This document shows, in pieces, positions 18,732-27,460 of a DNA stretch of 49,150 nucleotides. The translations under genes and the position numbers were made by a program. The stretch covers positions 1 through 49,150 of the forward strand of contig JAIXTY010000284.1 of NCBI GenBank assembly GCA_027483705.1. The letters are read 5' to 3'. The notes below the pieces were generated by a model that worked only from the letters and a program-made list of their open reading frames with translations, made no database searches and was not told where the DNA came from. Position 1 is the first letter of the stretch. The number at the start of each line of letters is the position of its first letter. Origin of the DNA: Rubrivivax sp. Lineage in GTDB: Bacteria; Pseudomonadota; Gammaproteobacteria; Burkholderiales; Burkholderiaceae_C.

Positions 18732-19577
18732 ATGGCCGGCTGGCACGCGCGGCTTTCGCTGCGCTACTGGAACGACGCGGGCACCACGCGCGCGCACGAC
18801 CTGCACGAGGGCCCGCTGCGCGTGCTGCAGCGCCTGTACCCCGAAGGCCCGGGCATCTGCCACCACGTGGTGGTGCATCCGCCGGGCGGCATCGTCGGTG
18901 GCGACCGGCTGGAACTCGACGCGACGCTGGGCGAGGGCTGCCACGCCGTCCTCACCACGCCCGGCGCGGCGCGCTACTACCGCAGCGAGGGCCTGCCCGG
19001 CGTGCAGCAGGTGCGCCTGGCACTGGCCGGCGGCGCACGGCTCGAATGGCTGCCGATGGAAGCCATCGCCTACAGCGGCTGCCTGGCGCACAACCGGCTT
19101 CAGCTCATGCTCGAGCCGGGCGCGCAGATGATCGGCTGGGACCTGCTGGCGCTGGGCCTGCCGGCCTCGCAGCAGCCCTTCGTGGCCGGGGCCGTGCGGC
19201 AGCACCTGGAGCTGCCGGGCCACTGGCTGGAGCGCGGCCGCATCGCTGCCGACGACCGCCTGCTGCGCGACAGCCCGCTGGGCCTGGGCGGCGCCGGCGT
19301 GCTGGCCACCGCGTGGTGGGCCGAGGGCGAAGCCATCCCGCGTGAACGCCGCCAGCGCCTGCTGGACGCAGCGCGCGAGCACACCGAGCCGCTGAGCGCC
19401 GCCACAGGCAGCCCTCTGCGCGCGGGCGTGACGGCACCCAACGACCGCGTCGTGGTGCTGCGGGCACTGGCCGACAAGGTGGAGCCGGCCATGGCCCTGG
19501 TGCAGCGCGTGCGCGCCGCCTGGCGCGCCGAGGCCTGGGGCCTGAAGGCCGAGCCGCCGCGCATCTGGCGCACCTGA
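18732..19577 (+). CDS. ureD: Urease accessory protein UreD
   Basis: A 281-residue protein with UreD landmarks: HHVVVHPPGGIVGGDRLEL (about 51-69), LTTPGAARYYRS (about 78-89), LEWLPMEAIAYSGC and LRALADKVEPA. UreD (UreH) helps UreF and UreG load nickel into urease. No structural urease subunit or other accessory gene is present in this window; the next gene is atzF on a separate promoter. It starts 7 bases after the deaminase stop and looks intact. Confidence 0.93.
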   Translation: MAGWHARLSLRYWNDAGTTRAHDLHEGPLRVLQRLYPEGPGICHHVVVHPPGGIVGGDRLELDATLGEGCHAVLTTPGAARYYRSEGLPGVQQVRLALAGGARLEWLPMEAIAYSGCLAHNRLQLMLEPGAQMIGWDLLALGLPASQQPFVAGAVRQHLELPGHWLERGRIAADDRLLRDSPLGLGGAGVLATAWWAEGEAIPRERRQRLLDAAREHTEPLSAATGSPLRAGVTAPNDRVVVLRALADKVEPAMALVQRVRAAWRAEAWGLKAEPPRIWRT

Positions 19578-19640
19578 CGGATCGCCCCCGGCTGCGGGGC
19601 CCACGGCGCGTTCCGGCCCGCGGGTGAACCCGTGACGGAG

Positions 19641-19658
19641 TTGGCACGGTTGATGCGT
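19641..19658 (+). promoter_or_regulatory. Sigma-54 (-24/-12) promoter candidate for the atzF operon
   Basis: TTGGCACGGTTGATGCGT matches the RpoN consensus TGGCACG-N4-TTGC closely. The invariant GG (19643-19644) and GC (19655-19656) are separated by exactly 10 bases; the only deviation in the core is ATGC for TTGC. The expected transcription start is around 19667, about 27 bases before the atzF ATG. This implies control by RpoN and an activator such as NtrC, fitting a nitrogen-scavenging operon. I did not find a clear activator site upstream. Confidence 0.65.
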
Positions 19659-19665
19659 GTTCCGA

Positions 19666-19677
19666 CTGGTATACCAG
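19666..19677. promoter_or_regulatory. Perfect 12-base palindrome, candidate GntR operator
   Basis: CTGGTATACCAG is a perfect palindrome centred on GTATAC, the core also present at 9051-9058. It covers the start site predicted from the sigma-54 element and lies 17 bases before the atzF ATG, so a bound repressor would block transcription. Two GntR/FCD regulators are encoded in the window (9083 and 35230); the one at the end of this operon is the first candidate. Confidence 0.6.
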
Positions 19678-19693
19678 AAGGTGCACCTTTTCG

Positions 19694-21553
19694 ATGCCAC
19701 GCGATCCGTCGTCCCTCCCGCGCCCGCCCGGGCCGCTCACCCTCAGCGACTGGCGGCAGGCCGTCCGTGGCGGTGCGTCGGTGTCGGCGCTGGTGCACGC
19801 GCGGGTGGCGCAGGCCGTGGCCGGGCCGGCGGGCACGCCTGACGCCGCCTGGATCCTGTCGCCGCAGGCGCCCGCGATGCAGGCCCACATCGCCACGCGC
19901 CTGGCCGAGCTCGAGGCCCTGGCCGCCGCCACGCCCGACCGCGCGGCCCTGCTTGCGCAGCACCCGCTCTTCGGCGTGCCGTTTGCCGTCAAGGACAACA
20001 TCGACGTCGCCGGCCTGCCCACCACCGCCGCCTGCCCCGCCTTCGCGCACGAGGCCACGGCCAGCGCCACCGTGGTGCAGCGGCTGCTGGCCGCCGGCGC
20101 GGTGCTGATCGGCAAGACCAACCTCGACCAGTTCGCCACCGGCCTGGTGGGCACGCGTTCGCCCTATGGCCAGCCCACGTCCACCTGGTCGGCCGATCAT
20201 GTGAGCGGTGGCTCCAGCTCGGGCTCGGCCGTGGTGGTGTCGCGCGGCGCCGTGCCGTTTGCGCTGGGCACCGACACCGCCGGCAGCGGTCGCGTGCCGG
20301 CCGGCTTCAACCACGTCGTCGGCCTGAAGCCCACGCCGGGGCGCGTGAGCACGGCGGGCGTGCTGCCGGCCTGCCGCAGCCTCGACTGCGTCTCGATCTT
20401 CGCGCTCACGGCCGACGACGCGGCCACGGTGCTGTCGGTCATCGAAGGCGCCGACGAGGCCGACGACTACAGCCGCTTCGCGCCGGGCATCGCCGGCTGG
20501 AACCACGCGCTGCGCATCGGCGTGCCGACCTCGCCACTGCTCGATGCCGAGCAAGGCGGCCCCGCCGCCTGGGCTGCCGCCGAGGCGCTGGCGCGCGAGA
20601 TGGGTGCCACGCTCGTGCCCATCGACTTCGAGCCGCTGCACGCCGTGGCGCGGCTGCTGTACGACGGCCCCTGGGTGGCCGAGCGCCACGCCGTCGTGCA
20701 GACGCTGATGGACACCCAGCCCGAGGCGCTGGACGCCACCGTGGCCGCCGTCATCGCCCAGGCCCGCGGCTTCAGTGCCACCGACACCTTCCGCGCGATG
20801 TACCAGCTCAAGGCCGCGCAGGCCGAGGCCGCGGCGCTGTGGCAGCGGGTGGACCTGCTGATGGTGCCCACCGCGCCGCGCCACCCCACGCGCGCCGACC
20901 TGGCCGCCGAGCCCGTGGCTGCCAATGCCGCGCTGGGCGCCTACACCAACTTCGTCAACTTCCTCGGCTGGAGCGCGCTGGCGATGCCCGCCGCCGTCAC
21001 GACCGCCGGGCTGCCCTTCGGCGTCACCTTCATCGGCCCGGCCGATGCCGACACGGCGCTCGCACGCCTGGGCGCACGCTGGCAGGCCGCGGCCGCCCAG
21101 CCGCTCGGCGCGACGGGCGCGGCATACGTGCCGCCGGCCGAGCCGCTGCCGCAGCCGGCCACCGAGCCGATGCTCGACGTGGCCGTGGTGGGCGCGCACC
21201 TCGAGGGCCTGCCGCTGAACGGCCAGCTGCTCGAACGCGGCGCGCAGCTGCGCGAGCGCACCACCACCGCGGCCGCCTATCGCCTGTACGCGCTGCCCGG
21301 CACCACGCCGCGCAAGCCCGGCCTGCAGCGCGTGGCGCAGGGTGGTGTGGCGGTGGCCGTGGAGGTGTGGGCCATGCCGCAGCGGCATCTCGGCAGCTTC
21401 CTCGCGCTGATCCCGCCGCCACTGGGCCTGGGCTCCATCGAGCTGGCCGACGGCCGCCACGTGCACGGCTTCCTCTGCGAAGCCCACGCGCTGGCCGGCG
21501 CAACCGACATCAGCCACCACGGCGGCTGGCGCGCCTATCTCGCTTCGCTCTGA
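19694..21553 (+). CDS. atzF: Allophanate hydrolase
   Basis: A 619-residue amidase-signature enzyme with the C-terminal allophanate-hydrolase domain. The Ser-cisSer-Lys triad is K100 (FAVKDN), S174 (SGGSSSGS) and S198 (DTAGSGR), which matches K91/S165/S189 of the Pseudomonas ADP enzyme at a constant offset of 9. The C-terminal part (about 490-619, starting DVAVVGAHLEGLPLNGQLLERG) fits the second domain that completes conversion of allophanate to CO2 and two ammonia. There is no urea carboxylase in the window, so allophanate must come from another source. It is the first gene of the operon. Confidence 0.96.
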   Translation: MPRDPSSLPRPPGPLTLSDWRQAVRGGASVSALVHARVAQAVAGPAGTPDAAWILSPQAPAMQAHIATRLAELEALAAATPDRAALLAQHPLFGVPFAVKDNIDVAGLPTTAACPAFAHEATASATVVQRLLAAGAVLIGKTNLDQFATGLVGTRSPYGQPTSTWSADHVSGGSSSGSAVVVSRGAVPFALGTDTAGSGRVPAGFNHVVGLKPTPGRVSTAGVLPACRSLDCVSIFALTADDAATVLSVIEGADEADDYSRFAPGIAGWNHALRIGVPTSPLLDAEQGGPAAWAAAEALAREMGATLVPIDFEPLHAVARLLYDGPWVAERHAVVQTLMDTQPEALDATVAAVIAQARGFSATDTFRAMYQLKAAQAEAAALWQRVDLLMVPTAPRHPTRADLAAEPVAANAALGAYTNFVNFLGWSALAMPAAVTTAGLPFGVTFIGPADADTALARLGARWQAAAAQPLGATGAAYVPPAEPLPQPATEPMLDVAVVGAHLEGLPLNGQLLERGAQLRERTTTAAAYRLYALPGTTPRKPGLQRVAQGGVAVAVEVWAMPQRHLGSFLALIPPPLGLGSIELADGRHVHGFLCEAHALAGATDISHHGGWRAYLASL

Positions 21554-21591
21554 TCCACCCGTCTTGAACCCACCCCTCGCAGGAGACCCAC

Positions 21592-23202
21592 ATGGACCGT
21601 CGTGACTTCACCCTGGCCTCCTCGCTCGCGCCCTTTGCGCTGGGCGCGCTGCCGCTGGCCGCGCAGGCCCAGGCACGGCCGAAGGACGTGCTGGTCGTGG
21701 CCAACGAGTTCGGCCCCAACTCGCTGGACATCCAGACCATCGGCGCCAACCGCCCGGCCTACGGCGTGAGCTGGATCTGCTACGACCGGCTGATGACCTA
21801 CGGCAAGAAGAAGCTGCCCGACGGCCGCGTCATCTACGACAAGAGCAAGCTCGAGCCCGAGCTCGCCGAGAGCTGGCAGATCGCGCCCGACGGCAATTCG
21901 GTCACCTTCAAGCTGCGCAAGAACGCGAAGTTCCACGACGGCACGCCGGTCACCGCCAAGGACGTGAAGTGGAGCTTCGACCGCGCGGTCAGCGTGGGCG
22001 GCTTCGCCACCTTCCAGATGGGCGCGGGCTCGCTGGAGAAGCCCGAGCAGTTCATCGTCGTCGACGACCACACCTTCCGCATCAACTTCCTGCGCCGCGA
22101 CAAGCTGACGATGAACAACATCGCCGTGCCGGTGCCCTGTGTCTTCAACAGCGAGCTGGTGAAGAAGAACGCCACGCCGCAGGACCCCTGGGGCCTGGCC
22201 TGGACGCGCAACAACGTGGCCGGCGGCGGTGCCTACAAGGTCGAGGCCTTCCGGCCCGGGCAGGAGATCGTCTACGTCCGCTACGACGACTGGAAGAGCG
22301 GCCCGCTGCCGAAGCTGCGCCGCATCGTGCAGCGCGAGGTGCCCAACGCCGGCAACCGCCGCGCGCTGCTGCTCAAGGGCGACATCGACATGACCTACGA
22401 CATGCCGCCCAAGGACTTCAGCGAGATGGCCAAGGAGGCGGGCAACGTCAAGGTCGCGACGATGCCGATCGAGAACGCAATGCTCTACGTGGGCATGAAC
22501 GTCACCAAGCCGCCGTTCGACAACGTCAAGGTGCGGCAGGCGGTGGCCTTTGCGCTGCCCTACGACAAGATCCACGAGACGGCGCTGTACGGCCGCGGCA
22601 GCAAGCTCTACGGCGCCGCCAGCAACCAGGTCAAAACGACGGCCTGGCCGCAGCCCACCGGCTACAAGACCGACATCGCGCGCGCCAAGGCGCTGATGGC
22701 CGAGGCCGGTGCGGCCGCCGGCTTCGAGACGACGCTGAGCCTGGACCTCGGCGGTGCCACGGTGGGCGAGCCGGCGGCCATCCTGATCCAGGAGTCGCTG
22801 GCGCAGATCGGCATCAAGGTGCAGATCAACAAGATCCCCGGCGCCACCTGGCGCGCGGCGCTGCTGAAGAAGGACATGCCGCTGATCCTCAACCGCTTCG
22901 GCGGCTGGCTCGACTTCCCGGAGTACTTCTTCTACTGGTGCTACCACGGCCAGAACGCGGTGTTCAACACCATGAGCTACCAGAACCCGAAGCTCGACCG
23001 CGTGATCACCAACGCGCGCTTCGCCGAGAGCAAGCCCATCTACGACGGCATGGTGCGCGACATGATCCAGATCGCGTACGACGAAGTCCCGCGCATCCCG
23101 CTGTTCCAGCCCAGCCAGGACGTGGCGATGCAGAAGTACGTGCAGGGCTACGTCTACTGGTTCCACCTGCAGCCGGACTACCGGCAACTCTCCAAGGCCT
23201 GA
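21592..23202 (+). CDS. ABC transporter substrate-binding protein, family 5 (peptide/nickel type)
   Basis: A 536-residue DppA/OppA-fold binding protein with a Tat-like leader (MDRRDFTLASSLAPFALG) and cleavage near AQAQA. Family motifs are LEPELAESWQIAPDGNSVTFKLRKNAKFHDGTPVTAKDVKWSFDRA in several short conserved blocks. AGGAG precedes the ATG at good spacing. Its matching permeases and ATPases are encoded about 8 kb downstream (31389-35233) in the same operon. The ligand is unknown; members of this family also import opines, nickel complexes and small amides. Confidence 0.93.
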   Translation: MDRRDFTLASSLAPFALGALPLAAQAQARPKDVLVVANEFGPNSLDIQTIGANRPAYGVSWICYDRLMTYGKKKLPDGRVIYDKSKLEPELAESWQIAPDGNSVTFKLRKNAKFHDGTPVTAKDVKWSFDRAVSVGGFATFQMGAGSLEKPEQFIVVDDHTFRINFLRRDKLTMNNIAVPVPCVFNSELVKKNATPQDPWGLAWTRNNVAGGGAYKVEAFRPGQEIVYVRYDDWKSGPLPKLRRIVQREVPNAGNRRALLLKGDIDMTYDMPPKDFSEMAKEAGNVKVATMPIENAMLYVGMNVTKPPFDNVKVRQAVAFALPYDKIHETALYGRGSKLYGAASNQVKTTAWPQPTGYKTDIARAKALMAEAGAAAGFETTLSLDLGGATVGEPAAILIQESLAQIGIKVQINKIPGATWRAALLKKDMPLILNRFGGWLDFPEYFFYWCYHGQNAVFNTMSYQNPKLDRVITNARFAESKPIYDGMVRDMIQIAYDEVPRIPLFQPSQDVAMQKYVQGYVYWFHLQPDYRQLSKA

Positions 23203-23205
23203 GCC

Positions 23206-23421
23206 ATGGCGGCGCCGAACGACGATGTGCGTGCCGCCGCGGTGCGGGCCGCCGCCGCGCAGCTGGGCCTGGCGATCACGGCCGAGCAGATGCCGGGCGT
23301 GCTGCGCTACACCGGGCTGGCCGCGATGATGGCCGAGCAGGTGATGGGCCTGCCGCTCGGGCCCGCCGACGAGCCGGCCACGGTGTTCGTGCCCGTGGTG
23401 CCGCGCGGAGACGGCTCGTGA
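23206..23421 (+). CDS. atzG: AtzG/HpxX-like small amidase partner (DUF4089)
   Basis: A 71-residue protein of the DUF4089 type, the GatC-like partner of AtzE-family amidases. The core is AAAQLGLAITAEQMPGVLRYTGLAAMMAEQVMGLPL in two helices, followed by a proline-rich tail (DEPATVFVPV) like the AtzG segment that lines the active-site cleft. It starts 3 bases after the binding-protein stop, and its own stop overlaps the amidase GTG start (GTGA). In Pseudomonas ADP, AtzG is needed for a soluble, active AtzE complex; HpxX plays the equivalent part in Klebsiella. Confidence 0.85.
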   Translation: MAAPNDDVRAAAVRAAAAQLGLAITAEQMPGVLRYTGLAAMMAEQVMGLPLGPADEPATVFVPVVPRGDGS

Positions 23422-24821
23422 CGGCGCCCGCTGCGCCCACCGCTGCCACGCTGGCCGGCCAGGTGCGCGAGGGCACCACGCGCGCGGTCGACGCCGTGCA
23501 GGCCGCGCTCGACCGCATCCAGGCTAACGAGCCGCGTGTCAACGCCTTCACCGCCGTGCTGGCCGAGCGCGCGCTCAAGCGCGCCGCGCACATCGACCAG
23601 CACGAGCGCCGCGCGCGCATGCCGCTCGCCGGCGTGCCCTTTGCGGTGAAGAACCTGTTCGACGTGGCCGGCCTGCCGACGCTCGCGGGCAGCAAGATCG
23701 AAGCCACGGCCGCGCCGGCCGCGCGCGACGCCGTGCTGGTGCGCCGGCTCGAGACCGCCGGCGCGGTGCTGGTGGGCGCGCTCAACATGGACGAGTACGC
23801 CTACGGCTTCACGACCGAGAACACGCACTACGGCCCCACGCGCAACCCGCACGACACCACGCGCATCAGCGGCGGCAGCTCTGGCGGCAGCGCCGCGGCG
23901 GTGGCCGCAGGCCAGGTGCCGCTGACGCTGGGCTCCGACACCAACGGCTCCATCCGCGTGCCCGCGTCGCTGTGCGGCACCTTCGGCCTCAAGCCCACGT
24001 TCGGCCGCCTGCCACGCACCGGCAGCTACCCCTTCGTGGCGAGCCTCGACCACCTGGGCCCGTTCGCGCGCTCGGTGATGGATCTGGCCCTGGGCTACGA
24101 CGCCATGCAAGGCCCCGATGACGCCGACCCGGCCTGCGCGCAACGCGCCATTGAGCCCGTGGCGCCGCTCGTGGCGCAGGGCGTGGGTGGCTTGCGCATC
24201 GGCGTGCTCGGCGGCTGGTTCCGCGAGATGGCGCTGCCCGAGGCGCTGGCCGCGGTGGACGCCGTGGCGCAGGCGCTGGGCGTGACGCGCCTGGTGGAGT
24301 GGCCTGAGGTGGCGCGTGCGCGCGCCGCGGCCTTTCTCGTGACGGCCGCCGAAGGGGCCACGCTTCACCTGAACGACCTGCGCACGCGCGCGGCCGACTT
24401 CGACCCGATGACGCGCGAGCGTTTCCTGGCCAACGCGCTGATCCCCGCCGCGTGGGTGGTGCAGAGCCAGCGCGTGCGCCACTGGTTCGCGCGGCGCGTG
24501 GCGCGCAGTTTCGAGACGGTGGATGTCGTCATCGCCCCGGCCACACCCTGCGTCGCACCGGCCATCGGCACCGAGTGGCTGGAGATCGGCGGCCAGCGCC
24601 TGCCGGCGCGCGCCAGCATGGGCTTGCTCACGCAGCCGGTGTCGGCCATCGGCCTGCCGGTGGCCACCGTGCCGCTGTGGGGGCTGAGCGCCTCGTCGCC
24701 GCACATGCCCATCGGCGTGCAGCTGATCGCCGCGCCCTGGCGCGAGGACCACGCGCTGCGCGTGGCCGCGCACCTCGAACAACTCGGGCTCGTGCACGCG
24801 CCGGTGGCGCGGCTGAACTGA
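23418..24821 (+). CDS. atzE: AtzE/HpxY-family amidase
   Basis: A 467-residue amidase-signature enzyme that starts at a GTG overlapping the previous stop. The triad is K78 ([11 protein letters not shown]), S154 (SGGSSGGS) and S178 (DTNGSIR). The closest family I know is AtzE (1-carboxybiuret hydrolase) and its homologue HpxY of the oxalurate pathway, both always next to a DUF4089 protein as here. In the cyanurate pathway AtzE/AtzG removes ammonia from carboxybiuret to give 1,3-dicarboxyurea. The true substrate here is uncertain because no atzD is nearby. Confidence 0.9.
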   Translation: MTAPAAPTAATLAGQVREGTTRAVDAVQAALDRIQANEPRVNAFTAVLAERALKRAAHIDQHERRARMPLAGVPFAVKNLFDVAGLPTLAGSKIEATAAPAARDAVLVRRLETAGAVLVGALNMDEYAYGFTTENTHYGPTRNPHDTTRISGGSSGGSAAAVAAGQVPLTLGSDTNGSIRVPASLCGTFGLKPTFGRLPRTGSYPFVASLDHLGPFARSVMDLALGYDAMQGPDDADPACAQRAIEPVAPLVAQGVGGLRIGVLGGWFREMALPEALAAVDAVAQALGVTRLVEWPEVARARAAAFLVTAAEGATLHLNDLRTRAADFDPMTRERFLANALIPAAWVVQSQRVRHWFARRVARSFETVDVVIAPATPCVAPAIGTEWLEIGGQRLPARASMGLLTQPVSAIGLPVATVPLWGLSASSPHMPIGVQLIAAPWREDHALRVAAHLEQLGLVHAPVARLN

Positions 24822-24832
24822 AGGCCACACCC

Positions 24833-25219
24833 ATGGACATCAACCTGCCCGCCGTGCACGCCGAACTCAGCGCCGCGTTTGCGCGCTACGAGGACGCGCT
24901 GGTGCACAACAAGGTCGAGGTGCTCGACGAGCTGTTCTGGACCAGCCCGCACACCGTGCGCTACGGCGTGGCCGAGAACCTGGTCGGCATCGAGGCCATC
25001 CGTGCCTTCCGCGCCGCCCGGCCATCCGTGGGCCTGGCGCGCACGCTGCAGAACACCGTGATCACCACCTTCGGCGCCGACTTCGGCACCGCGATGACCG
25101 AGTTCCGCCGCGAGGGCGGCACCAAGCTCGGCCGCCAGAGCCAGACCTGGTGCCGGCTCGACGGACGCTGGGTCGTGGTGGCCGCGCACGTGAGCCTGAT
25201 CGATCTCCCCCACCCATGA
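24833..25219 (+). CDS. atzH: AtzH/HpxZ-like SnoaL-fold protein (DUF3225)
   Basis: A 128-residue cystatin-like/SnoaL-fold protein matching the HpxZ/DUF3225 family: [20 protein letters not shown] near the N-terminus, a central [21 protein letters not shown] and C-terminal [21 protein letters not shown]. To my recollection a DUF3225 protein, AtzH, was shown in Pseudomonas ADP to convert 1,3-dicarboxyurea to allophanate, bridging AtzE and AtzF; HpxZ is linked to oxalurate use. Both fit this position directly after the AtzG/AtzE pair. Confidence 0.88.
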   Translation: MDINLPAVHAELSAAFARYEDALVHNKVEVLDELFWTSPHTVRYGVAENLVGIEAIRAFRAARPSVGLARTLQNTVITTFGADFGTAMTEFRREGGTKLGRQSQTWCRLDGRWVVVAAHVSLIDLPHP

Positions 25220-25239
25220 ACACGCCAGGAGCGAGGACC

Positions 25240-26361
25240 ATGCAAGACCATTCCCTGAATCGCCGCCACGTCATCACCGCCGCCGGCGCGCTGCTGGCCG
25301 CCGGTGCGCTGCCCTCGGCGCGCGCGCAGGCGCCGCTCACCGTGGGCGTCATCTACGTCGGCCCCAAGGGCGACTTCGGCTATAACCAGGCGCAGGCCCA
25401 GGCCGCCGCGGCGCTGAAGAAGATGCCGGGGCTGAAGGTCGTCGAGGAAGAGAGCGTCCCCGAGACCGTGGCTGTGCAGAAGACGATGGAAGCCATGATC
25501 CGGCAGGACAAGGCCGGCCTCATCTTCCCCACCAGCTTCGGCTACTTCGACCCGCACATGCTGGCGATGGCGGCCAAGTACCCGAAGGTGCGCTTCGCCC
25601 ATTGCGGCGGCCTGTGGACGAGCGGCAAGCACCCGGCCAACACCGGCAGCTACTTCGGCTACATCGACGAGTGCCAGTACCTGGCCGGCGTGGTGGCCGC
25701 GCACGCCAGCAAGGGCAAGAAGCTGGGCTTCATCGCCGCCAAGCCCATTCCGCAGGTGCTGCGCAACATCAACGCCTTCACGATGGGTGCGCGCAGCATC
25801 GATCCGACGATCACGACGCGCGTCATCTTCACCGGCGAGTGGAGCATGCCCGTGAAGGAGGCCGAGGCCAGCACCAGCCTCATCGACCAGGGCGTGGACG
25901 TGCTCACCTGCCACGTCGACAGCCCGAAGGTCATCATGGAGACGGCCGAGAAGCGCGGCGTGTTCTGCAGCGGCTACCACGCCAGCCAGGCCGCGCTGGC
26001 GCCCAAGGGCTACCTGACGGGCGCCGAGTGGGACTGGAGCACGCCCTACGGCCTGCTGGTGAAGGCGGCGCAGACCGGTGCGGCGCACCCCAACTTCCTG
26101 CGCGGCGGCCTGAAGGAAGGCTACGTGAAGATGAGCGCCTACGGCCCGGCCGTGAGCGCCGCGGCCAAGACCAGGGCCGACACCATCCGCGCCGAGATGA
26201 TGAAGGGCAGCTTCGTCATCTTTGCCGGCGGCAAGGTGGGGCTGAAGGACAACAAGGGCGCCACGGTCATCGCCGCGGGCCAGTCGCTGGCCCAGACCGC
26301 GCCCGAGCTCGAGAAGATGGGCTACCTCGTCGAAGGCGTGATCGGCTCCATTCCAGGCTGA
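25240..26361 (+). CDS. BMP-family ABC transporter substrate-binding protein
   Basis: A 373-residue periplasmic binding protein of the Bmp/Med (PnrA-like, nucleoside-type) family. The leader carries a twin arginine (LNRRHVITAAGALLAAG) and cleavage near ARAQA. Features include VGVIYVGPKGDFGYNQAQAQ, a KYPKVRFAHCGG block and SSFGYIDECQYLAG-like sequence. AGGAG at 25227-25231 supports the ATG at 25240 over the in-frame ATG at 25216 that overlaps the previous stop. The family usually binds purine nucleosides or related compounds, and two permeases and a double ATPase follow. Confidence 0.92.
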   Translation: MQDHSLNRRHVITAAGALLAAGALPSARAQAPLTVGVIYVGPKGDFGYNQAQAQAAAALKKMPGLKVVEEESVPETVAVQKTMEAMIRQDKAGLIFPTSFGYFDPHMLAMAAKYPKVRFAHCGGLWTSGKHPANTGSYFGYIDECQYLAGVVAAHASKGKKLGFIAAKPIPQVLRNINAFTMGARSIDPTITTRVIFTGEWSMPVKEAEASTSLIDQGVDVLTCHVDSPKVIMETAEKRGVFCSGYHASQAALAPKGYLTGAEWDWSTPYGLLVKAAQTGAAHPNFLRGGLKEGYVKMSAYGPAVSAAAKTRADTIRAEMMKGSFVIFAGGKVGLKDNKGATVIAAGQSLAQTAPELEKMGYLVEGVIGSIPG

Positions 26362-26365
26362 TGCC

Positions 26366-27457
26366 GTGAACACCGCCGTGCTCCCGGCCGCCCCGGCCGC
26401 GCCATCGGCCACGCGCGAGCGTGCGCTGGCGCTGGCCGACGCGATGCTGCCGGCGCTGGCGGCGCTGGCCATCGCGGTGCTGGGCTTCTCGGCTGCGGTG
26501 GCGGTGGCGGGGCACGACCCGGTGGAGGTGTGGGGCCTCATCTTCAGCGGCGGCTTCGGCGACAGCTTCGCGTGGCAGAACACGCTGCAGCGCGCCGCGC
26601 CGCTGATCCTGACGGGGCTGGCCGTGGCGCTGCCGGCGCAAGCCGGCCGCGTGATCATCGGCAGCGAAGGTGCGCTGGTACTGGGCGGGCTGGCGGCAGC
26701 CGCCGCGGGCACCGCGCTGGCCACGCAGGGCGCGTGGCTGGCCTGGCCGCTGATGGCGCTGGCCGCGGCGCTGGCGGGTGGCGCGTGGATCGCGCTGGCA
26801 GGCTGGCTGCGCGAGTGGCGCGAGGTCAACGAGACGATCTCCAGCCTGCTGCTGAGCTTCATCGCCATCGCCCTGTTCAACCAGATGGTGGAGACGGTGC
26901 TGCGCGACCCCGCCAGCCTGAACAAGCCCAGCACGGCGCCGTTGCCTGAGGCGCTGCTGCTGCCGCCGCTGCCGGGGCTGGACGTGCACTGGGGCCTGGC
27001 GCTCGGCCTCGCGCTGGCGCTGCTGGCCTGGGGCGTGATGCGCTACACCCCGCTGGGCTTGGCGCTGCGCGTGGCCGGCGGCAACCCGCGCGCCGCTTTG
27101 GGCGTGGGCCTGCGCGTGCCGGTGCTCACCATCGGGGCCTGCGCAGCGGGCGGCGCCTGCGCCGGGCTGGCCGGCGCGGTGGAGGTGGCCGCGGTGCACG
27201 GTGCGGCCAATGCCAGCCTGATGGCGGGTTATGGCTACACCGGCATCCTCATCGCGTTCGCGGCGCGCTTCTCGCCGGCGGGCGTGGTGCCGGTGGCCAT
27301 CCTGGTGGGCGGTATTGCCGCCAGCGGCAGCCTGCTGCAGCGGCGGCTCGGCCTGCCGGAAGCCAGCGTGCAGGTGCTGCTGGGCATCGCCTTCGTGGCG
27401 CTGATCGGCTGCGAGACGCTGCGCGGGCGGCTCGTCGCGCGCTACGGGGGGCGCTGA
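26366..27457 (+). CDS. ABC permease 1 of the BMP-type importer
   Basis: A 363-residue membrane protein with about ten hydrophobic segments of the BPD_transp_2 (branched-chain amino acid/ribose/nucleoside) type. Motifs such as LPAQAGRVIIGSEGALVLGG and INETISSLLLSFIAI-like VNETISSLLLSFIAIALFNQ are characteristic of nucleoside-type permeases. It begins at a GTG 4 bases after the binding-protein stop and pairs with the shorter permease that follows 3 bases after its end. Confidence 0.93.
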   Translation: MNTAVLPAAPAAPSATRERALALADAMLPALAALAIAVLGFSAAVAVAGHDPVEVWGLIFSGGFGDSFAWQNTLQRAAPLILTGLAVALPAQAGRVIIGSEGALVLGGLAAAAAGTALATQGAWLAWPLMALAAALAGGAWIALAGWLREWREVNETISSLLLSFIAIALFNQMVETVLRDPASLNKPSTAPLPEALLLPPLPGLDVHWGLALGLALALLAWGVMRYTPLGLALRVAGGNPRAALGVGLRVPVLTIGACAAGGACAGLAGAVEVAAVHGAANASLMAGYGYTGILIAFAARFSPAGVVPVAILVGGIAASGSLLQRRLGLPEASVQVLLGIAFVALIGCETLRGRLVARYGGR

Positions 27458-27460
27458 GCC

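Noticed and set aside
19100-21520. Long minus-strand open frame (over 800 codons) opposite ureD and atzF
   Set aside because: Typical GC-rich shadow: His/Arg/Gly-rich composition, no family motifs, and fully overlapped by well-recognised genes on the other strand.
18732-21553. A urease operon
   Set aside because: Only ureD is present; no structural urease subunit or UreE/F/G is visible.
19694-25219. Full cyanuric-acid pathway
   Set aside because: AtzE/G/H and AtzF homologues are present, but no cyanurate hydrolase (AtzD) is in the window, so cyanurate use is not supported.
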